Source of the DNA: Trichomonas tenax
Taxonomy: Eukaryota; Parabasalia; Trichomonadida; Trichomonadidae
Assembly: GCA_023091735.1 (NCBI GenBank)
Contig: JALKBU010000036.1
Span: 56,650 to 120,649 of the forward strand
DNA: 64,000 bases
Direction: 5' to 3'
Below, piece by piece: positions 20,518 through 30,638 of this stretch. How positions within the stretch are numbered: the stretch's first letter is position 1; each line of letters begins with the position of its first letter. Both the position numbers and the translations under genes were made by a program. Below the pieces are notes generated by a model, which had not been told where the DNA came from, ran no database searches, and saw nothing but the letters and a program-made list of their open reading frames with translations.

Positions 20518-20818
20518 AAGTTTGACTATAGTCAAAATCTCAATTACTTTTCTATGTACTCATAAGAATTTCTAAATTTATAATTTATAACTATAAAATC
20601 TTTTTATATTTTTAACTTATTTTGGTGCCATTTTAAAGAAAAATATGAAGCCATATATTGCACTCAATGATGAAGACGTCATTTCAAATATTCTATATAA
20701 TCATAAATATTACTCAAGAATGCAAAGGACTATATCATGAATATGTAACTATTGATAAATTAATTTAAAACAAAGTACTTTTATTATATAAAAAAAAACA
20801 AAATTTGTATCAGAAAAG
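20518..20818. other. 301-bp convergent intergenic spacer
   Basis: AT-rich spacer between the 3' ends of the Sec12-like gene (plus) and the 317-aa gene (minus). No gene or repeat is seen. Confidence 0.6.
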
Positions 20819-21772
20819 TTATTCCTTAAAGTGCTGAAGCATGGAAACCTGCTTTGAAATGAACTCAAAGTTAGGGAACATTTGAACGCATGTTAATATA
20901 TCAGAAGGAAGCAAAGAAGGATTTGCTCTCCTAATTTCAAGTTCTTCTGTTCTTCGAAGATCTTCTAATGCCGATGACTTAAACGTCCTCTTTGTTTCTT
21001 CAAGAGAACTTTTACTCTTGTTGATTTTGTCTCTGAACTGCTGAGCAACGCCATCATCTGGCTGTTTGTTAAGCTTTGTATTTATTAGTCGCGCTAAAGC
21101 GTTTTCTTCGGCAATAATTTGAGTGTGGTAAAGAAGTAATCCTTCTTGTGATTGAAGATCTTTCATATCTTTCATGAAAGCTGGAAGTTGTATTTCTTTC
21201 GGTAAATGGTCTTTGAAGAACTCCGCTAATTCCTTCGATTTAGTAAATTGAGTATTTCTAGCTGAATTTAACATATGTTGTTCAAAAAGATAAGCATAAT
21301 TTGTAATTAAAGGAGAAAATGATATCGCACGATTTAGATCACCACCACAGTCGAGTCTAACTTGAGAAATATCAATAGATGTCTTAATAATTCGAATAAT
21401 GTACTGAAAAATGGCTTTAAAGATTAATGTTTCAGCATCACTATCTAATTTCAAATTGAGTTTGTGTAGGCGATGTTGAACTAAAGCTGTTATTGTTGTG
21501 TAGTAAGATTGAGTTGGCGAAATTTGAATTAACGGATTTTCTTGCTTTGTTTTCTTCGAATTAGACTTAATAGGCTGGAATAGGAATGATTCGTGGGCTT
21601 TTGGCTTCATTCGTGGAAAATCTCCAGTTTTCGATATTTTTGGTTGTTCAAGAGAAATGCCTCTCTCTGAAACAGGAAGGAAGATTGAGTACTCGCTCAT
21701 GTGGAGCGGTGTCTGATTCTTTACTTCCATATATATTGGAGTGGGACCAGATGACCTCTTTCCTTCACTCAT
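20819..21772 (-). CDS. Unknown 317-aa protein
   Basis: A basic, disordered N-terminal third (rich in Ser, Pro, Lys) is followed by a helical domain (about residues 95-300). The segment HRLHKLNLKLDSDAETLI and the helices after it have a histone-fold-like spacing, but this is not enough for a call. There are no membrane segments. The initiator TCATTTTTC lies seven bases before the ATG. No partner is suggested by context. Confidence 0.75.
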   Translation of the reverse strand: MSEGKRSSGPTPIYMEVKNQTPLHMSEYSIFLPVSERGISLEQPKISKTGDFPRMKPKAHESFLFQPIKSNSKKTKQENPLIQISPTQSYYTTITALVQHRLHKLNLKLDSDAETLIFKAIFQYIIRIIKTSIDISQVRLDCGGDLNRAISFSPLITNYAYLFEQHMLNSARNTQFTKSKELAEFFKDHLPKEIQLPAFMKDMKDLQSQEGLLLYHTQIIAEENALARLINTKLNKQPDDGVAQQFRDKINKSKSSLEETKRTFKSSALEDLRRTEELEIRRANPSLLPSDILTCVQMFPNFEFISKQVSMLQHFKE

Positions 21773-22560
21773 GAAAAATGAATTGGTAATTATCGAAATG
21801 GATTATTGTTGACCAAAAATTGACAAAGCGTCCATAATTTGGGGATAATTCTCTAAATATTATTCGAATTTCTGATAATATCATCAACTACTGATTTTGA
21901 GACTGCTAAACTAAGTTGCTCGATAAGTTTTTCTTATATGCGAGTCTATAGACCATAAATGAGCAAACAATTTTCAATCAACAAATATTGGAATTTTCCT
22001 TTCATCCTTTTTATATACGATCGGCCTTGATGAGCTTTATCAAACTATTCACTATAATATAGTAATGCATGTTTTTATATTTGTGAAATTTAGAGAAATA
22101 AGAAAGAACCTCTATGAAATCCAACATGAAATACAAAAGAAGAAAAAAGTTTATTTTATTAACAACAATGTTCAACAATGAGCCGAAAAAAAAATAATAT
22201 TATGAAAAGAAGAGATGGTCTTGTGATTCAATATTTAACATTGATTTTATGAATATAGTTTTCTCAATAAATGCCATGAGATAATATTGATATCAACTTG
22301 ATAAATTTTCTCATTCGAAATGATAGCTTTTTGATTATGGTTTTAATGCTGGACTTTAGTGTATAGTTTATGATATAAATGACATGAATTAAAAATGAGA
22401 TCAAAAGTTTTTGGTTTTTTTCAAACTCATTTAAAAGCCACAATTCTGTGATGGTTTTAAAGTATAGGAAATACAGATTATATACATCATGTCAAAACAA
22501 TATGTCGAAGCATGACCAAATTCCTAAGGGTAAAAATTACCCTTATCTCCGGCCTTTTCG
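21773..22560. other. 788-bp divergent spacer before the ribosomal gene
   Basis: Gene-free AT-rich DNA. The last 36 bases before the ribosomal ATG contain the inverted repeat listed separately and a GC-richer CTCCGGCC tract. Out-of-frame ATGs occur at 22448 and 22502 but give only short frames overlapping the ribosomal gene. Confidence 0.55.
22525..22545. promoter_or_regulatory. Palindrome in the RPL27A promoter
   Basis: TAAGGGTAA and TTACCCTTA form perfect 9-base arms around three A residues, ending 15 bases before the L27a ATG. The position and perfection suggest either a protein-binding operator or a leader hairpin. The half-site resembles telobox-type elements found in ribosomal protein promoters of some eukaryotes. 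Function is inferred. Confidence 0.4.
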
Positions 22561-23016
22561 ATGCCAACTCGCTTCCATAAGAACAGAAAGCTCCGTGGTT
22601 ACGTTACAATGGGTTATGGTCGTGTCGGTAAGCACCGTGTCTCCCCAGGTGGCCACGGTCGCGCTGGCGGTCAGCACCACCAGAGAACATGGTTCGACCG
22701 CTTCCACCCAGGCTACTTTGGCAAGGTCGGCATGCGCCATCTCCACCTCATGAAGAACCGTGCTGACGAGTACGAGCCAACAATCAACGTCGACAAGCTT
22801 TGGACACTCGTTCCAGAGGAGGTCCGCGTCAAGGCCGCCGCCGCTAAGAAGGGGGAGGCAGTCCCAGTTATCGACTGCGTCCAGAACGGTTTCTTCAAGG
22901 TCCTCGCTCGTGGTGAGCTTCCAAAGATCCCATTCATCGTTCGTGCTAAGGACTTCTCTGAGGAGGCTGAGAAGAAGATTAAGGCTGCTGGTGGTGTCTG
23001 TGAAAAGGTCCAGTAA
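22561..23016 (+). CDS. RPL27A: 60S ribosomal protein L27a (uL15)
   Basis: The 151-aa product is full length for the family. It opens with the conserved basic N-terminus ([18 protein letters not shown]), the glycine-rich [14 protein letters not shown] that threads into rRNA, and then [14 protein letters not shown]. It is a structural component of the large ribosomal subunit. Codon use is strikingly richer in C- and G-ending codons than in all neighbours, as expected of a highly expressed gene. The first codon is fixed by the conserved [11 protein letters not shown] start. A palindrome lies just upstream. Confidence 0.97.
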   Translation: MPTRFHKNRKLRGYVTMGYGRVGKHRVSPGGHGRAGGQHHQRTWFDRFHPGYFGKVGMRHLHLMKNRADEYEPTINVDKLWTLVPEEVRVKAAAAKKGEAVPVIDCVQNGFFKVLARGELPKIPFIVRAKDFSEEAEKKIKAAGGVCEKVQ

Positions 23017-23221
23017 AATACCAACAAAACTATATAAAATAAAAGATCTTCACAATCCTTCAATCAATTATATTCTTAAATTCTTCTACTACTTTACTTC
23101 TAACTAACTCCCACTCAGAAACTCATCATAAATCTAATAATATTCTCATCTTTAATAATATTAATGCACAAACAAAATGAATATGATAAATTACAATTTC
23201 TTGGTAAGGTCATGATAAATA
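23017..23221. other. Spacer after RPL27A
   Basis: AT-rich, no gene seen. TCTAACTAACTCCCACTCAG near 23099-23118 recalls the ACTAAC...AG end of trichomonad introns, but no matching GTATGT donor or exon was found. Confidence 0.4.
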
Positions 23222-23470
23222 TTACATTGCTAAATTCTTATTGAAGATTTCAAAAATATAAAAAATAAATTTGATATTTAAATTTATAACAATGGGCGCA
23301 ATGTAGTTCTGCAAAGTTTTGTCGATGGTTGCTGAACTGTTATTTTTTGATTTAAAAATTTCAAAAATAAATTTTGAAATTAAATCAATAGCAATAGGTG
23401 CAATGTATCTTGATAATGCTTTGTCGATAATTGTATAATCTGAAATGTTAAAAAAAGGTGAGAAATTTGA
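23222..23470 (-). other. Open frame with two tandem related units after a stop
   Basis: On the minus strand the frame of the upstream membrane-protein gene stays open for about 80 codons past its TGA (23471-23473). It contains two related units: TIIDKALSRYIAPIAIDL.SKFIFEIF, then TIDKTLQNYIAPIVINL..KFIFYIFEIF (dots mark omitted or differing residues). At DNA level this is an imperfect direct repeat of about 110-120 bp (around 23246-23340 and 23365-23450). The units are more alike as peptides than expected of neutral DNA. There is no ATG to begin them; it could be a lost C-terminal extension or plain 3' flanking repeats. Confidence 0.35.
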
Positions 23471-23824
23471 TCAAGCGAGTTTGAAACCAAACCAACATGA
23501 AAGAGGTGACATTATTCCAACAATTACGAAATAAATGATGAATTTGCGGAATACGCGCTTATATCTGATTTTTGTAACAAAAAACGAAATTATTGCACAA
23601 AGTATTGACTCAAAGGCAAATATATATCCATAAATGTACGATTCATTCATTGATCTGGCACTTAAACCTACAACAACGCCTGCAGAAATGGAAATTAAAA
23701 TTGATAAAACGGGACTCCAATATTTTCGAAGAGTCTTTGAGAATTCGCTCTCTTTTTCTTCGATCTCTCCGATTGGTACATGTTTGAGCTCAATAACTCC
23801 AGGTCCTAAAGAATCTGAAAACAT
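23471..23824 (-). CDS. Small membrane protein, three TM helices
   Basis: The 117-aa protein has a charged 35-residue head (KHVPIGEIEEKESEF) followed by three hydrophobic segments at about 40-58, 66-84 and 95-115. The ATG lies 16 bases after the initiator TCACTTTTC, while the longer frame starts at a TTG inside the initiator. The family is not recognised. The size and the short loops resemble small ER or Golgi membrane proteins. Confidence 0.7.
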   Translation of the reverse strand: MFSDSLGPGVIELKHVPIGEIEEKESEFSKTLRKYWSPVLSILISISAGVVVGLSARSMNESYIYGYIFAFESILCAIISFFVTKIRYKRVFRKFIIYFVIVGIMSPLSCWFGFKLA

Positions 23825-23831
23825 TATAAAA

Positions 23832-23842
23832 ATGAAAAGTGA
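23832..23842 (-). promoter_or_regulatory. Inr of the small membrane-protein gene
   Basis: The minus strand reads TCACTTTTCAT with the predicted +1 A at 23840, 16 bases before the ATG. Confidence 0.55.
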
Positions 23843-24564
23843 CAATTCATTCCTCGCTTCATATTGTCATCATTTCATTACATTCGACAATTGTACGAAA
23901 GGAAGAAAATTCCATACATTTCATGGAACCGGCCTTCATCTGTTAGCTGCAGCTTCATGCAGAAATAAATTATCGAAAGTCGAGGGGAAACGCGTTACTG
24001 AAAATTATCTCTGTTTTCTTATATCAGTTAACAATGCTATGATGAAACTTTATGATCATGAATGCTAAAAACGATGTAGTGATTTAACAGCATCTGGAAT
24101 CATGGCATCATTTTATCAAAGATGTTATCAATCTTCTTGTTTTCCTTCGATCGTTCATTGAAACAATGTTTATTATGATATGCCAATGCAAAGAGGCCTT
24201 TGCACTAAGTTCATCTTACCTTTTACTAAAACACATTTGATTTTATATTACCTTTACTCAAACATTAAAGTCGCCAAGTTTAAAATTATAATTTATCCAA
24301 TAGTATTAGCTGCTGGATGCCATAGGATTTAATTCTCGAGTTTCGCATTGATGTTTCTGGTATGAAATCATGATTATGACATGTAAACACATTTTTTGTC
24401 GTGTAGAATCACAAAAAAATTCACTACCTTTTCCCCTAAAATTACTCGATTAATGTGTGTTAATTTCTTTACGATTGTTATTCATATCCAATTCTCCTGT
24501 TATTCCACAAACTTTGACAAAAAATGGTAAAATTTTTCCAGAATAAATAAAAAGGTGCCTTTCA
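23843..24564. other. Divergent spacer, 722 bp
   Basis: No gene is supported. One frame (23634-24068, plus strand) stays open but largely overlaps the membrane-protein gene in antisense and looks like a shadow. TATGACATGTAAAC at 24375-24388 is another copy of the recurrent motif. Confidence 0.5.
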
Positions 24565-27129
24565 ATGTCTGATTTTTCAAAATTGCTCCAAAGCTTCAGA
24601 GGCAACTATGGAAATGAAGGCTTAGAACATGCAAACCAATATGTGGAACAAAACAGTGAGAATATCGAATTAACAAACCGATTAATCCAAATAATATCAA
24701 ATTTCCAGAATGCATTAATAGAAAGAGAAATTGCATCGAGCGTCCTCGCTAACTATAATCTAATTTTATGTGATAATCATTTCTATATACTTAAACAAAT
24801 TTTACCAAAAATTGATAATGAATTAATGATATATAATATATCAAAAATATTAAGCAGGAGATTTTTTGTGTATTTTGACGAATTTATACAGAGTGAAAAT
24901 CAAATAATTAAATTTGCATTATTAATTAACACAGCTAAATTGATTTTGAATATGGAATCTGATGAACATTACGACGAGCTGGGGATTATTGTGGAATATT
25001 TCGAAAATGTAATAATTTCCTCAGCAATAGATGAAAAGCAAAAACTTGACTACCTTAAATTTCTCAAATCAGCATATGCGAAGGTTGACAATAACAGGCT
25101 TACTGTTTTTATTCACAGGTACTTATCGTCTAATGAAAACATTGATCAAATTCAATGGGGAATTCTCTCTGAAATTTTAATGGATGCAAATCTTGAAAAT
25201 GTTGAAAACATTACTTTTTATGCCTTCAAAATATTCATTGAATCCGCAGCTCACTCACCACACTCTGACTACAACAAAATATCATGTCTCAGGGATTTTG
25301 CAGAAGTAATATTCGGCTTTACAGCAAATAGCATTGGTGAATATGTAATTGCAAGTGCAAATGATGCTCAATATTATGTTATTTTTTCGGCCGATAGAGA
25401 AATATATTTACAAGATTTAGTATATGCATGCATTAGGAACATTAACTATGTTGAAGATTTTGATGATGACGTTCTTGATGATTTCTATATACGAGAATTT
25501 GGAGATGAGGAAAGCCCCCAATCTGGAGATGAGGAAAGCTCCGATTATGCAAAGCGATGGGCATCGCAAAAGCTCCAAAGACTATGCCTTCGAACAATGG
25601 GTAATTTATTTAGCTATTTTAGCAATGATGATGAAAGAGCGAAGTATATGAACAGCGTCATGGATAATACATGGGGTATATCGTTCTTATCAGTAGTTTT
25701 ACTTGCAAATGAATTTTCATATGATTTCTCCCCACAGCAGCTTAAAGAAATTGATGAATATCTTCGCAACTCTAATGATGTTATCGAGCACGGAAACTTC
25801 ATAATATTATCACAAAAATTTGATATTGTTTATGAAGTGCTTGAGAATTATATCTGTTTAAATGATAAATTCATAGCGTTGTATCTTATATTTGCACTTC
25901 AGGACAAAGCAGAAGCTGAACTCGGAGCTACACTGTTTTTCAATGCAATTGATCTGCTACAATTCTTTACAACGGAAGCAGCATTAGGTCTTTTGGACTC
26001 CATGATTCGCATTCTTGATCAGCAATTGGTCATCGATGCAATTGTCACTCAAGAGGAGTGGGTTAATGGAATTATTCCATTATTAATATTCCCGGTAGGA
26101 AAAAGAGCTTGCCCTGATGCACTTGCAAAAATTGCCTTTTTGTTCGTTGACTTCGCTGATCAACATAATCGCGTCGAATCGGTTTTGGAATTATTGTCTG
26201 GAATTGGACGTCAAGCATATTTTAATTTTAGCGAAGAGTACATTGAAAGTGGATTGGTTTTATATGCTGGAATTTTGCAACGCAAAAATATTATAATGAA
26301 GCTTTCACTGATGGAGAATGCCGAATTTTTCGATATTATTACAAGCTTAGCAGAATTTTTTATTTGTGCATTTCCGCGGATGAAAGAATACTGCAACTGT
26401 TTTTCAGATTCAATAATTATAATATTAACGCTTCTACTTGACAGCGAACAGCTTGAATATCTCAGACAAGGCATTTATGAAGTAATTCCTGAAATGCTCA
26501 CTAACAACAAAATCGGTAGCATTCTGTTTCAATTTTTAATTCAACATACGAGCGAAAAGCCTTTTGCATCAGAAATACTAAATTTAATCATGCAAAGTTG
26601 TCCAGATGATTACATGTTGAAGATTGCAATACCAAGTGCCATGGCCTATATATATAATAAGGATAATACTCTTGCGGCATTTAATTCTGTTGGATTTGAC
26701 TTCGAAGAAAACATGAAGATATATTTAATCAATTCAGTCTTAAATAAGGAATTCATAATAAAGCCAATGGATCTTCGAATATTGATAATCTTCTTATGCA
26801 AATATGAATTCAAGTTTGAGCATAATCAGAGAGAATACAGCAGTAATGATATTTTAATTCACTTGGCAACTCATAAATATTCTGCAAACCCCGCTTATCA
26901 AATGATAGAAGCATTGAAAAATGCTGATATTTTCAAGATGATTACTAATTATTTCATTTTCCATGATCCATTGATCGACTCATATCATTATTTTTATCTT
27001 GATTACATCATTTTCTTGCGTTCGATTTTATCAAAAGAATCTCCTTTGACTCCAAGGATTCAGCATCTTATTAACAATCTTAAAAGGCAGATCACATCTG
27101 GCACAAATCAGTCTCAATATCTAATCTAA
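24565..27129 (+). CDS. Importin-beta/Cse1-like nuclear transport solenoid
   Basis: An 854-aa protein made of HEAT-like helix pairs. The N-terminal region (FQNALIEREIASSVLANYNL) follows the importin-beta opening helices. A highly acidic insertion at about residues 295-330 (VEDFDDDVLDDFYIREFG) resembles the acidic loop of importin-7/8-type receptors. The loop includes a small in-frame tandem duplication of GDEES at about 313-324. The likely role is a karyopherin carrying cargo through nuclear pores with Ran. The exact subtype is not resolvable, and other HEAT proteins (exportins) remain possible. The protein is shorter than importin-7. Confidence 0.6.
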   Translation: MSDFSKLLQSFRGNYGNEGLEHANQYVEQNSENIELTNRLIQIISNFQNALIEREIASSVLANYNLILCDNHFYILKQILPKIDNELMIYNISKILSRRFFVYFDEFIQSENQIIKFALLINTAKLILNMESDEHYDELGIIVEYFENVIISSAIDEKQKLDYLKFLKSAYAKVDNNRLTVFIHRYLSSNENIDQIQWGILSEILMDANLENVENITFYAFKIFIESAAHSPHSDYNKISCLRDFAEVIFGFTANSIGEYVIASANDAQYYVIFSADREIYLQDLVYACIRNINYVEDFDDDVLDDFYIREFGDEESPQSGDEESSDYAKRWASQKLQRLCLRTMGNLFSYFSNDDERAKYMNSVMDNTWGISFLSVVLLANEFSYDFSPQQLKEIDEYLRNSNDVIEHGNFIILSQKFDIVYEVLENYICLNDKFIALYLIFALQDKAEAELGATLFFNAIDLLQFFTTEAALGLLDSMIRILDQQLVIDAIVTQEEWVNGIIPLLIFPVGKRACPDALAKIAFLFVDFADQHNRVESVLELLSGIGRQAYFNFSEEYIESGLVLYAGILQRKNIIMKLSLMENAEFFDIITSLAEFFICAFPRMKEYCNCFSDSIIIILTLLLDSEQLEYLRQGIYEVIPEMLTNNKIGSILFQFLIQHTSEKPFASEILNLIMQSCPDDYMLKIAIPSAMAYIYNKDNTLAAFNSVGFDFEENMKIYLINSVLNKEFIIKPMDLRILIIFLCKYEFKFEHNQREYSSNDILIHLATHKYSANPAYQMIEALKNADIFKMITNYFIFHDPLIDSYHYFYLDYIIFLRSILSKESPLTPRIQHLINNLKRQITSGTNQSQYLI

Positions 27130-27666
27130 CTATAAACTTCACTCTTTTTATATGACGTCAAATTAAAACATCTTTATTATCCTCTTTTTGAAAACATAAA
27201 TAATCATTGAGACTCAGTAATTGATAATCGATTATCAATAAATATTCTCATGTTTGAATTGTTATGGCAATGAATTTGAAAAAAAAATATGGTTCTGCAG
27301 ATATCTTCTTTTGCGTTTCGTTCATTTTGATAGCTGTATGTCCAAGTGTTGAATGAGGTCCATCCAATGGAGCGCATGTGCCTCAAAAACAATAAAATGG
27401 AACACTTGAACAAGAAACATCATTTTTTACTTTTTGGATATTTGAAATCCATTAAAGATGTTGTATATATAAATTAATTTGATTCATTCATTAGGTAATC
27501 CATTGATCAAAGCAAGGTTTCATGATCAAAATTGATATTCACAAAGGATTATCATGATTTAACATCATATCACGCAAAGAAATGGTAGTGCTGAGATTTC
27601 TGTATATGAATTAGTCAGTTTCAGGCTTTAGAAAAAGGATTTATAAAAAAATTCCAAATGAAAAAA
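27130..27666. other. 537-bp spacer
   Basis: Between the importin-like gene and the tRNA-like sequence no gene is seen. A 69-codon minus-strand frame at 27204-27413 has no recognisable feature. Confidence 0.5.
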
Positions 27667-27737
27667 TGGAGTTAAGGAGAATCAAATCCCGGCCTCATCT
27701 ATGCTAAAGACGCAATCTACCACTGAGCCACACCCCC
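27667..27737 (-). tRNA. tRNA-Ala(AGC)-like, degenerate, probably pseudogene
   Basis: The minus strand gives a 71-nt tRNA-sized sequence: 5' acceptor GGGGGTG, perfect box A TGGCTCAGTGG, anticodon stem-loop CGTCT-TTAGCAT-AGATG with anticodon AGC, a T-arm loop TTTGATT, and 3' TAACTCC-A with an A discriminator. The anticodon stem pairs fully. The D-stem (GCTC against GATT), T-stem and acceptor have several mismatches, and box B is altered (GGATTTGATTC). It is therefore most likely a decaying tRNA-Ala copy. Confidence 0.6.
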
Positions 27738-27927
27738 AACTCTTTAAATAATGAATTTTTAATACCTAGACTAAATAAAACACGAAAGTTAGAAAATATT
27801 GAGTTTTGAAGAAAATTAATGTGTGAAATGGTTTATACATCAATACGTCATGCTGAATTTGGATAAATTGATTGATTGATTTCAATATTAGGCTTGAAAG
27901 GTGACAATTTGATATAAAAGTGTCAAA

Positions 27928-29235
27928 ATGATCTTCTCTTTGTTTTCGTTTATCACAGCGAAATCAATGATTGATTTAAAGGAACCATTTGAACTTGAGG
28001 AAAACAACACAATCAAATCGTGGAAGTTATTAGGTTCTACACGTGTCCAGGACGATAAATTGATTCTTTTGCCGCCAATAAGAAAAGCGCACGGCGCCAT
28101 TTGGACGGATACTATATTGCCACCAACAAATTGGTCCATGCGTGCTGATATTTTGCTTATTGAGCCATCAGAAACTTTCAGTTTCGCTATTTTCTACATG
28201 AGAGAGCCAACACACGAATTTTCCTTCCACGGAGGTCCACCGAGAGTTGAAGGTTTAGCAATCATTGGTGAATTTATCCGAGAAAATAGAACACATCTGA
28301 AATTTACATTAAACTCGATTCAATCTGATGGCAAAGTCGATTTGAGAACAGCTCCATTGCCAGAGCCTGATATGTCATTTTACGCTTCTGAATCGACAAG
28401 GTTTGGCCTTTTAATCACATTTTCTGGTAATCAAATCACTACAGGAATCGATATCGGTGATGGAAACATCATCAGAGGTGCTCAAATGGATGCTCAGTTA
28501 GATTTCGACCAATATTACTTCGGTATTACAGCTCTAAACGGAGCTATTGAGTCTGGATTCGTTCTTGAGAATCTCGAGTTCTCTATGAACAAAGGAACTG
28601 GAAACAAGGTCTACTACCACGGAAATGATCCATTCCAAGTTCCTTATCAGGCTGAAGGTTATTCTGTTTCTACAGAGGAAACTCTTCAGTTCCGTGCTGA
28701 ATCTTACAAGGAAATGGAAAAACAGATCACACTCAGAAAAGCAGCCAATGGAAATCTTTGGCTCGGCGGATTATACAATGATACTCAATATGATACAGTT
28801 TTAACATGCATCGATGAGACACTCATTGCAACATCCGAAATGGGTACTTTCAAACAAATCAATGAATATATTAAATACGATTTACAGAGTTATGTTCAAA
28901 AATGGCATAAAAGAATGGCAAAAGCGTGCAAATCAATGCAAGAACTACAGGTACTTATCGATGAAAACAGAAACAGTGCGTATTCGATGTTAAATTACTA
29001 TAATAAGTCGTTAACATCAACATTCGAAGAAATGTTCCAAATGAGCTTCAACTTCACGAACGAGCTTAGCATTATGTCGCAACAGGAAGTTCCAATTACT
29101 TTACCGCCAAGAATTTCCTTATTATCATTTATCTTTATTTTCATTTGCGTTATAGAACTTGCTGTTACTGTTTATCTTTTAATGCATATGGATGAGGTCA
29201 AGAAGTCCATTAAACGTCCATTTGCTTTACTATAA
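27928..29235 (+). CDS. L-type lectin-like ER/Golgi cargo receptor
   Basis: The 435-aa type I membrane protein has a short signal peptide (MIFSLFSFITAKS). A beta-sandwich domain at about 15-230 shows the ERGIC-53/VIP36 pattern (IKSWKLLGSTRV, AIWTD, SFAIFYM, then FHGGPPRVEGLAIIG). A helical stalk follows, with one transmembrane helix at about 398-418 and a short cytosolic tail ending KRPFALL. Family members carry glycoproteins from the ER in COPII vesicles. Tail signals of animal ERGIC-53 (FF, KK) are absent. ATG follows GTGTCAAAATG, a TCAAAA initiator variant, leaving a 3-base leader. Confidence 0.72.
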   Translation: MIFSLFSFITAKSMIDLKEPFELEENNTIKSWKLLGSTRVQDDKLILLPPIRKAHGAIWTDTILPPTNWSMRADILLIEPSETFSFAIFYMREPTHEFSFHGGPPRVEGLAIIGEFIRENRTHLKFTLNSIQSDGKVDLRTAPLPEPDMSFYASESTRFGLLITFSGNQITTGIDIGDGNIIRGAQMDAQLDFDQYYFGITALNGAIESGFVLENLEFSMNKGTGNKVYYHGNDPFQVPYQAEGYSVSTEETLQFRAESYKEMEKQITLRKAANGNLWLGGLYNDTQYDTVLTCIDETLIATSEMGTFKQINEYIKYDLQSYVQKWHKRMAKACKSMQELQVLIDENRNSAYSMLNYYNKSLTSTFEEMFQMSFNFTNELSIMSQQEVPITLPPRISLLSFIFIFICVIELAVTVYLLMHMDEVKKSIKRPFALL

Positions 29236-29540
29236 ATTCAGTATACGATTCGATTTTCTGCTTTGTAATAATAAATGATGTTTTTATTAACCTTCTTTCA
29301 TTGCATTTTCATGCTGCGAGTTATATTACAGTTAAACGTTCCTCCAAAAAGCTTAATCATTTTTGATTTTACTAAAATATTACAAAAATCATTTCATTTT
29401 TTGCATTTTCCGATAAAAATGGATGATTTTTTGGAAAATTAATTCATAATTTTGATTTTACAATATAGATTAGACATAGATTTATCATTATTTCAAGTTT
29501 TAACAAAATTTGGGGGAAGTCACTTTTCATAAATCAAAAA
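29236..29540. promoter_or_regulatory. Spacer with Inr
   Basis: AT-rich spacer of about 305 bp. TCACTTTTC at 29520-29528 is a canonical initiator (+1 A at 29522) giving the next gene a 19-base leader. Confidence 0.5.
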
Positions 29541-30446
29541 ATGGATTTATCTTCAGTAAAAGACAAAGATAGAAATCCATCTGCATTTTTTTTGTTTACA
29601 AACGATATGTTCAATATGAGGAACCACAATATACAGATGATAAACGAAGATCAAAATTATCCGACAATTGTTGCTGTGCAAATTACTGATGAACCTACTT
29701 CGATTAATATCATCAAAAGTTTATTTATCGATGAAAATAATGATTTTATCTTATCATGCTTTAATTTGCCTGAAAATTTAGGAAATACAATTTACGGGTT
29801 CGAAGTTGCAGACGTAAATAAATTTTATCAATATATGAGAGAATATGGCGATTTTCCTCTTAGAACTTTATCTCTTTACCATATTTTCTCAATATTTTGC
29901 AATCAAATCGTCACTACAGTCATAAGAGGTGCAGAAATAGTTAGATTTCAGGATGGTTCAAATCAAAGAATCGGTTTCGTTCGATCAGTATCACCAAATG
30001 GATTAGTTGCATTATATTCTATTCCTAGAATTGATTACAGCGAAATGAACAGATCCAGAATCTACATACAAAGTATTATTGACCGGAAAAACGGTCCAAA
30101 TTACAAAGCTCCATTAAATTTCTTCGATAAAGTGAAATTCAACCAAATGGGATGTTCCATAAACATAAAATCGGTAGATGAAGGTTACGACAATTTTTCG
30201 CAAAAGATAATTCTTAATGAATGGGATCATCGATATTTTTATCATGCATTTGAATATATAAAGGTTGAAGCAAAAGACATATCTCTAATTGTAACACCGT
30301 TTACAAAAGAAGAAATCGAATTTTTCAGAAATACAGATTTCAAAACGATATTACGTTCAATTAACTTCGATCAATTTGTTAAGTTTATGCAACCGATGAT
30401 ACAGAAATTGAAAGATATGTTACCAAAAGAAAATCCAGAAAATTAA
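29541..30446 (+). CDS. Unknown 301-aa soluble protein
   Basis: No signal peptide or membrane helix is visible. Mixed alpha/beta composition, with an N-terminal half rich in Asn/Asp and Phe/Tyr and a C-terminal helical region (FDQFVKFMQPMIQKLKDMLP). No motif is recognised. Expression as a real gene is supported by its length and by the initiator 19 bases upstream of the ATG. Confidence 0.75.
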   Translation: MDLSSVKDKDRNPSAFFLFTNDMFNMRNHNIQMINEDQNYPTIVAVQITDEPTSINIIKSLFIDENNDFILSCFNLPENLGNTIYGFEVADVNKFYQYMREYGDFPLRTLSLYHIFSIFCNQIVTTVIRGAEIVRFQDGSNQRIGFVRSVSPNGLVALYSIPRIDYSEMNRSRIYIQSIIDRKNGPNYKAPLNFFDKVKFNQMGCSINIKSVDEGYDNFSQKIILNEWDHRYFYHAFEYIKVEAKDISLIVTPFTKEEIEFFRNTDFKTILRSINFDQFVKFMQPMIQKLKDMLPKENPEN

Positions 30447-30638
30447 TTTTGTTTGTTATAAACAAATATATATTTCAGCATAAATGTTTGTATATAATAG
30501 TTTATCCCTAATGCCCTTTATTTCCAACTTGAAAGCATGTCAATGTTGTTATAATGTATTTGAATTTAGAACTAACTGTAAATTTGATAAAACAAAGCCA
30601 GTTTAAAGATAAATAGAATAGAAGAAATATTTTGTGAA

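Noticed and set aside
22448..22753. Alternative frame overlapping RPL27A
   Set aside because: No resemblance to any protein, while the overlapping frame is a textbook L27a. Long shadows are expected in this codon-biased gene.
23099..23118. Possible intron 3' end (ACTAAC...CAG)
   Set aside because: No GTATGT-type donor at a suitable distance, and no gene whose frame would continue after it.
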